In this document: piece by piece, positions 14,118-16,716 of the stretch | Layout: each line of letters opens with the position of its first letter | Position numbering within the stretch: the stretch's first letter is position 1 | Assembly (NCBI GenBank): GCA_017420605.1 | Contig: JAFOIS010000077.1 | Location: 1-16,716 of the forward strand | Length of the DNA stretch: 16,716 nucleotides | Direction: 5' to 3' | DNA from: Lachnospiraceae bacterium | GTDB lineage: Bacteria > Bacillota > Clostridia > Lachnospirales > Lachnospiraceae | Translations under genes and position numbers: made by a program | Notes under the pieces: generated by a model | The model's input: only the letters and a program-made list of their open reading frames with translations | Databases searched by the model: none | What the model was told of the DNA's origin: nothing

Positions 14118-14985
14118 TGCCCTCTCCTCCTTTTACCATCGTGCCGGCGCCTTCGTCCGTCAGCAGCTCCATCAGGATCGAGTGCGGCACGCGGCCGTCC
14201 ATGATGATCACCTTGCGCACGCCCTTCGTGATCGCTTCGATACAGCATTCCACCTTCGGGATCATGCCGCCGGAAATGATGCCCTCCTCGCGAAGTGTTC
14301 TCGCCTCTTTGACCGTCATTTCCGGAATGAGGGAGGACGGATCGTTCTTATCGCGGAGAACGCCCGGGATATCCGAAAGCATGATCAGGCGTTCCGCCTT
14401 AAGCTCTCCGGCGATGCTTGCCGCCGCCGTATCCCCGTTGATGTTGTAGGCGTTGCCCGCCCGGTCGCACCCCAGGGTCGAGACGACCGGGATGTAGCCT
14501 TTTTCCAGGAGGTCAGTGACCGGCGCGATGTTGACGCGCACCACGTCGCCGACGTAGCCGAGCTTCTCGTCCCGGATCTTCGCCTCGATGAGCCGCCCGT
14601 CCATACCGGAAATGCCCATCGCGAGGCCGCCCTTCATCTGCAGCAGGTTGACCAGCGTCTTGTTGATCTTCCCGGCAAGGACCATCTGCACGATATCCAC
14701 GGTCTCGCGGTCCGTTACCCTAAGGCCCTCCACAAAGACCGCCTCCTTGCCGAGTCTTTTCATCGTCTCGCTGATCTCCGGCCCGCCGCCGTGCACGAGT
14801 ACGACCTTCACGCCGACGTGCCTGAGGAGGACGATATCCTCCATGACCTGCATCTTCAGCGTCTCATCGATCATCGCGTTGCCGCCGTATTTGATGACGA
14901 CGATCTTGCCGTAGTATTTCTGGATATACGGGAGCGCCTGCGTGAGGATCTCCGCCCGCTGCGCGTTTGAAATCATTCCTTCCAT
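14110..14985 (-). CDS. argB: Acetylglutamate kinase
   Basis: The 291-residue enzyme phosphorylates N-acetylglutamate with ATP, the second step of arginine synthesis. The amino-acid-kinase motifs are VIKYGGNAM (30-38, Lys32), LVHGGGPEI (63-71), the acetylglutamate-contacting NINGD (181-185) and MIPKV (241-245). An N-terminal helix ahead of the kinase fold, ending ALPYIQKYYGK (17-27), is the feature that distinguishes arginine-inhibited hexameric kinases from the short E. coli form. Feedback inhibition by arginine is therefore likely, and it suits a cyclic pathway with ArgJ. AAGGA lies about 11 bases before the ATG at 14985. The gene follows argJ after 108 bases and overlaps argD by eight. Confidence 0.96.
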   Translation of the reverse strand: MEGMISNAQRAEILTQALPYIQKYYGKIVVIKYGGNAMIDETLKMQVMEDIVLLRHVGVKVVLVHGGGPEISETMKRLGKEAVFVEGLRVTDRETVDIVQMVLAGKINKTLVNLLQMKGGLAMGISGMDGRLIEAKIRDEKLGYVGDVVRVNIAPVTDLLEKGYIPVVSTLGCDRAGNAYNINGDTAAASIAGELKAERLIMLSDIPGVLRDKNDPSSLIPEMTVKEARTLREEGIISGGMIPKVECCIEAITKGVRKVIIMDGRVPHSILMELLTDEGAGTMVKGGEGNA

Positions 14986-15093
14986 AGAATAGTCCGTCCT
15001 TTTATCTTCTGTATCCGCCGCTTTTTACTGTCCGCTCTTCCGGGCCGCCCGGTGCCGTCCGCAGATCCGGATCCCTCATTTATCTCCCGCGCG

Positions 15094-16311
15094 TCATGTG
15101 CGGTAATCCCCGTTGATCTTTACGTAGTCGTACGTCAGGTCGCAGCCCCAGGCCGTAGCGGAAAATGCGCCGTTCCCCGCGGAAATGAGGATGTCGATCT
15201 CGTCTTCCGAAAGGATCTCCTTTGCCTTCTCCTCGGAGAACGGGATCCCGGCACCTTTTTCACAGACCGCGATCTCCCCCTTTGCCGAGCGGAAGGATAC
15301 GTCCACCTGCCCCGGATCGACCGCCGCGCCGCTGTAGCCCACCGCGCAGAGGATCCGGCCCCAGTTCGCGTCCGCGCCGAACATCGCCGCCTTAAGGAGG
15401 CTCGAGGAGATCACGCTCTTTGCCGCGATCCTGGCGTCCGTGAGGGTATCCGCGCCGGTCACCGTGCAGACGAGGAGCTTCGTCGCGCCTTCGCCGTCTT
15501 TTGCGAGCATCCGGCAGAGCGACGACGTGACGGCGTGCAGCGCTTCGGCAAAAGCGAGGTAATCCTCATTTTCTTCCGTGATCTCCGGATTGCCGGCCAG
15601 GCCGTTCGCAAGCACCGTCACCATATCGTTCGTCGAGGTGTCCCCGTCGATGCTGAGCATGTTGAAGCTCGCAACGATCTCTTCCGACAGCGCCTTCTGA
15701 AGAAGCGCGGGCGCGATCGCGATATCCGACGTAAGGAATACCAGCATCGTCGCCATGTTCGGATGGATCATCCCGCTGCCCTTGGCGATCCCGCCGAGAC
15801 GGCAGGTCCTGCCGCCGGCCGTAAACTCGACCGCCAGCTCCTTTTTCACCGTATCGGTCGTCATGATGCCCTGCGCCGCCGCGTCGCTCCCCTCTTCGGA
15901 AAGCCCCGCGATAAGGGCCGGCATCGCTTTTGCGATCGGATCGATGGAAAGTACCTGCCCGATGACGCCGGTCGACGCGACGACGACGTCGTTTTCGGAG
16001 ATGCCAATGCCGTCCGCGACAAGGCGGCACATCGCCTCCGCGATCTCGATACCGTTCGCGTTGCAGGTATTGGCATTGCCGCTGTTCGCGATCACGGCCT
16101 GCGCCTTCCCGTCGGAGATATGCTGCTTCGTCACGGTGAGCGGCGCGCCCTTGACCTTGTTCTGTGTGTAGACGGCAGCCGCGGCCGCGGGCACGGAACT
16201 GACGATCAGGGACAGATCGTTTTTCGTACGTCCCTTGCGGATCCCGCAGAGGATCCCGTTTGCGGTAAAGCCTTTCGCGGCGCAGACGCCGCCGGATATC
16301 GACCGGATCAT
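15094..16311 (-). CDS. argJ: Glutamate N-acetyltransferase / amino-acid acetyltransferase
   Basis: The 405-residue ArgJ transfers the acetyl group of N-acetylornithine to glutamate, recycling acetyl groups; bifunctional members can also use acetyl-CoA. The autoproteolytic site is in HPNMATML (183-190), where cleavage before Thr188 exposes the nucleophile and yields alpha and beta subunits. GIMTTDT (148-154) and NSGNAN (76-81) are further family signatures. The start at 16311 is chosen because GGAGG lies at good distance and the family begins near ISGGV. An in-frame ATG 60 bases earlier has no good ribosome site. The argC-argJ spacer is 154 bases and holds a tandem repeat. The sequence does not settle whether this ArgJ is mono- or bifunctional. 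Confidence 0.95.
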   Translation of the reverse strand: MIRSISGGVCAAKGFTANGILCGIRKGRTKNDLSLIVSSVPAAAAAVYTQNKVKGAPLTVTKQHISDGKAQAVIANSGNANTCNANGIEIAEAMCRLVADGIGISENDVVVASTGVIGQVLSIDPIAKAMPALIAGLSEEGSDAAAQGIMTTDTVKKELAVEFTAGGRTCRLGGIAKGSGMIHPNMATMLVFLTSDIAIAPALLQKALSEEIVASFNMLSIDGDTSTNDMVTVLANGLAGNPEITEENEDYLAFAEALHAVTSSLCRMLAKDGEGATKLLVCTVTGADTLTDARIAAKSVISSSLLKAAMFGADANWGRILCAVGYSGAAVDPGQVDVSFRSAKGEIAVCEKGAGIPFSEEKAKEILSEDEIDILISAGNGAFSATAWGCDLTYDYVKINGDYRT

Positions 16312-16387
16312 ATTTTTCCTCCATTCAGCGCCCGCGCCGGCATCGGTATGCCGGATCTTCGGCGGCCGCATTTTTCTTTGCCATACT

Positions 16388-16504
16388 TTACAGGATTATA
16401 AGCCTTCCTGTCTCTTCGTCAATAGGTTTCAGGGTCAGGAGCCTTCCTGTCTCGTCATCAACAGGTTACAGGATCACAAGTCCTTCTGTCTCCCCGAAAC
16501 CGAG
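16388..16504. repeat. Degenerate 39-bp tandem repeat, three units, spanning the argC 3' end
   Basis: Units are 16388-16426, 16427-16465 and 16466-16504. The best-conserved block, AGCCTTCCTGTCTC, is identical at 16401 and 16440 and reappears diverged at 16479. Units one and two agree at 31 of 39 positions by eye; the third, which is the end of the argC coding sequence, matches well over its first 28 bases. The unit is exactly 13 codons long, so the argC frame stays open through the repeats if its TAA is ignored. Confidence 0.75.
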
Positions 16505-16716
16505 CACGAGGTTCATGTTCTGGACCGCCGCGCCGGAAGCGCCCTTCCCGAGGTTGTCGAAACGAGCCGTCAGGATGAGGCGTTCCTCATTTCCATAGAC
16601 CGTGATCTCCATGTCGTCGCGGCCCGCGAAAGCCCCGGCCGAAAGGAAGCCTCCTTCGTCCGCGCCTTCCGCAAAACGGATCACCGGACCCGGATAGGCT
16701 TCGCGGTATGCGTTCC
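16466..16716 (-). CDS. argC: N-acetyl-gamma-glutamyl-phosphate reductase, C-terminal part
   Basis: Only the last 83 codons are in the window; the gene runs off the right edge. The C-terminal signature DNLGKGASGAAVQNMNLVLG is that of ArgC, the NADPH-dependent reductase making N-acetylglutamate-5-semialdehyde. Reading past the first possible start to the window edge gives NAYREAYPGP, which fits the family, so the frame continues upstream. It is the upstream-most visible gene of the argC-J-B-D operon. Its last nine codons and its stop form one unit of the 39-bp tandem repeat that continues into the spacer. Confidence 0.93.
   Translation of the reverse strand, partial: NAYREAYPGPVIRFAEGADEGGFLSAGAFAGRDDMEITVYGNEERLILTARFDNLGKGASGAAVQNMNLVLGFGETEGLVIL

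Overview
This window looks like the chromosome of a GC-rich member of the Bacillota, most likely a Clostridia or Lachnospiraceae-type gut organism. That is an inference from gene content: an argC-J-B-D operon, a Bacillus-type xanthine phosphoribosyltransferase, a sortase-C pilus operon with CnaB/VaFE-type proteins, and strong AGGAGG ribosome binding sites. No phage or IS genes, CRISPR array, rRNA or tRNA were seen. All genes except xpt are on the minus strand.

Nucleoside and purine salvage (1-3251). A truncated mtnA (methylthioribose-1-phosphate isomerase family) follows a uridine phosphorylase gene in a two-gene unit with its own promoter (1179-1207). Divergent from it is xpt (plus strand). 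Convergent with xpt, 13 bases away, is guaD. GuaD makes xanthine from guanine and Xpt converts xanthine to XMP, so the two form one salvage route.

Toxin-antitoxin module (3248-3949). A Phd/YefM-type antitoxin and a VapC-like PIN toxin have a clear promoter and a perfect 15-bp palindromic operator. The toxin stop overlaps the GTG start of guaD, so guaD appears to be the third gene of the TA transcript.

Pilus operon (3996-11234, promoter near 11438-11467). In transcription order it encodes a backbone pilin with a YPKN motif, a class C sortase, a 1,222-residue protein and a membrane-anchored acidic protein with Cys/His metal-site candidates. The genes abut or overlap. The large protein is the most unusual object in the window. 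It reads as a small pilin, complete with signal peptide, YPK motif and YPETG sorting signal, fused in frame to a second signal peptide and a large adhesin-like protein with a thioester-domain-like region, CnaB, VaFE and isopeptide domains and its own sorting signal. Upstream of the operon promoter are two 14-bp direct repeats 21 bp apart that resemble a LytTR response-regulator site, and a perfect 11-bp-stem hairpin whose loop carries the predicted -35.

Arginine biosynthesis (11543-16716). argC (5' end outside the window), argJ, argB and argD make the cyclic acetyl-ornithine pathway. They are followed 22 bases later by an uncharacterised FAD-dependent oxidoreductase that appears to be the last gene of the operon. 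A degenerate 39-bp tandem triplication spans the argC stop codon and the argC-argJ spacer.
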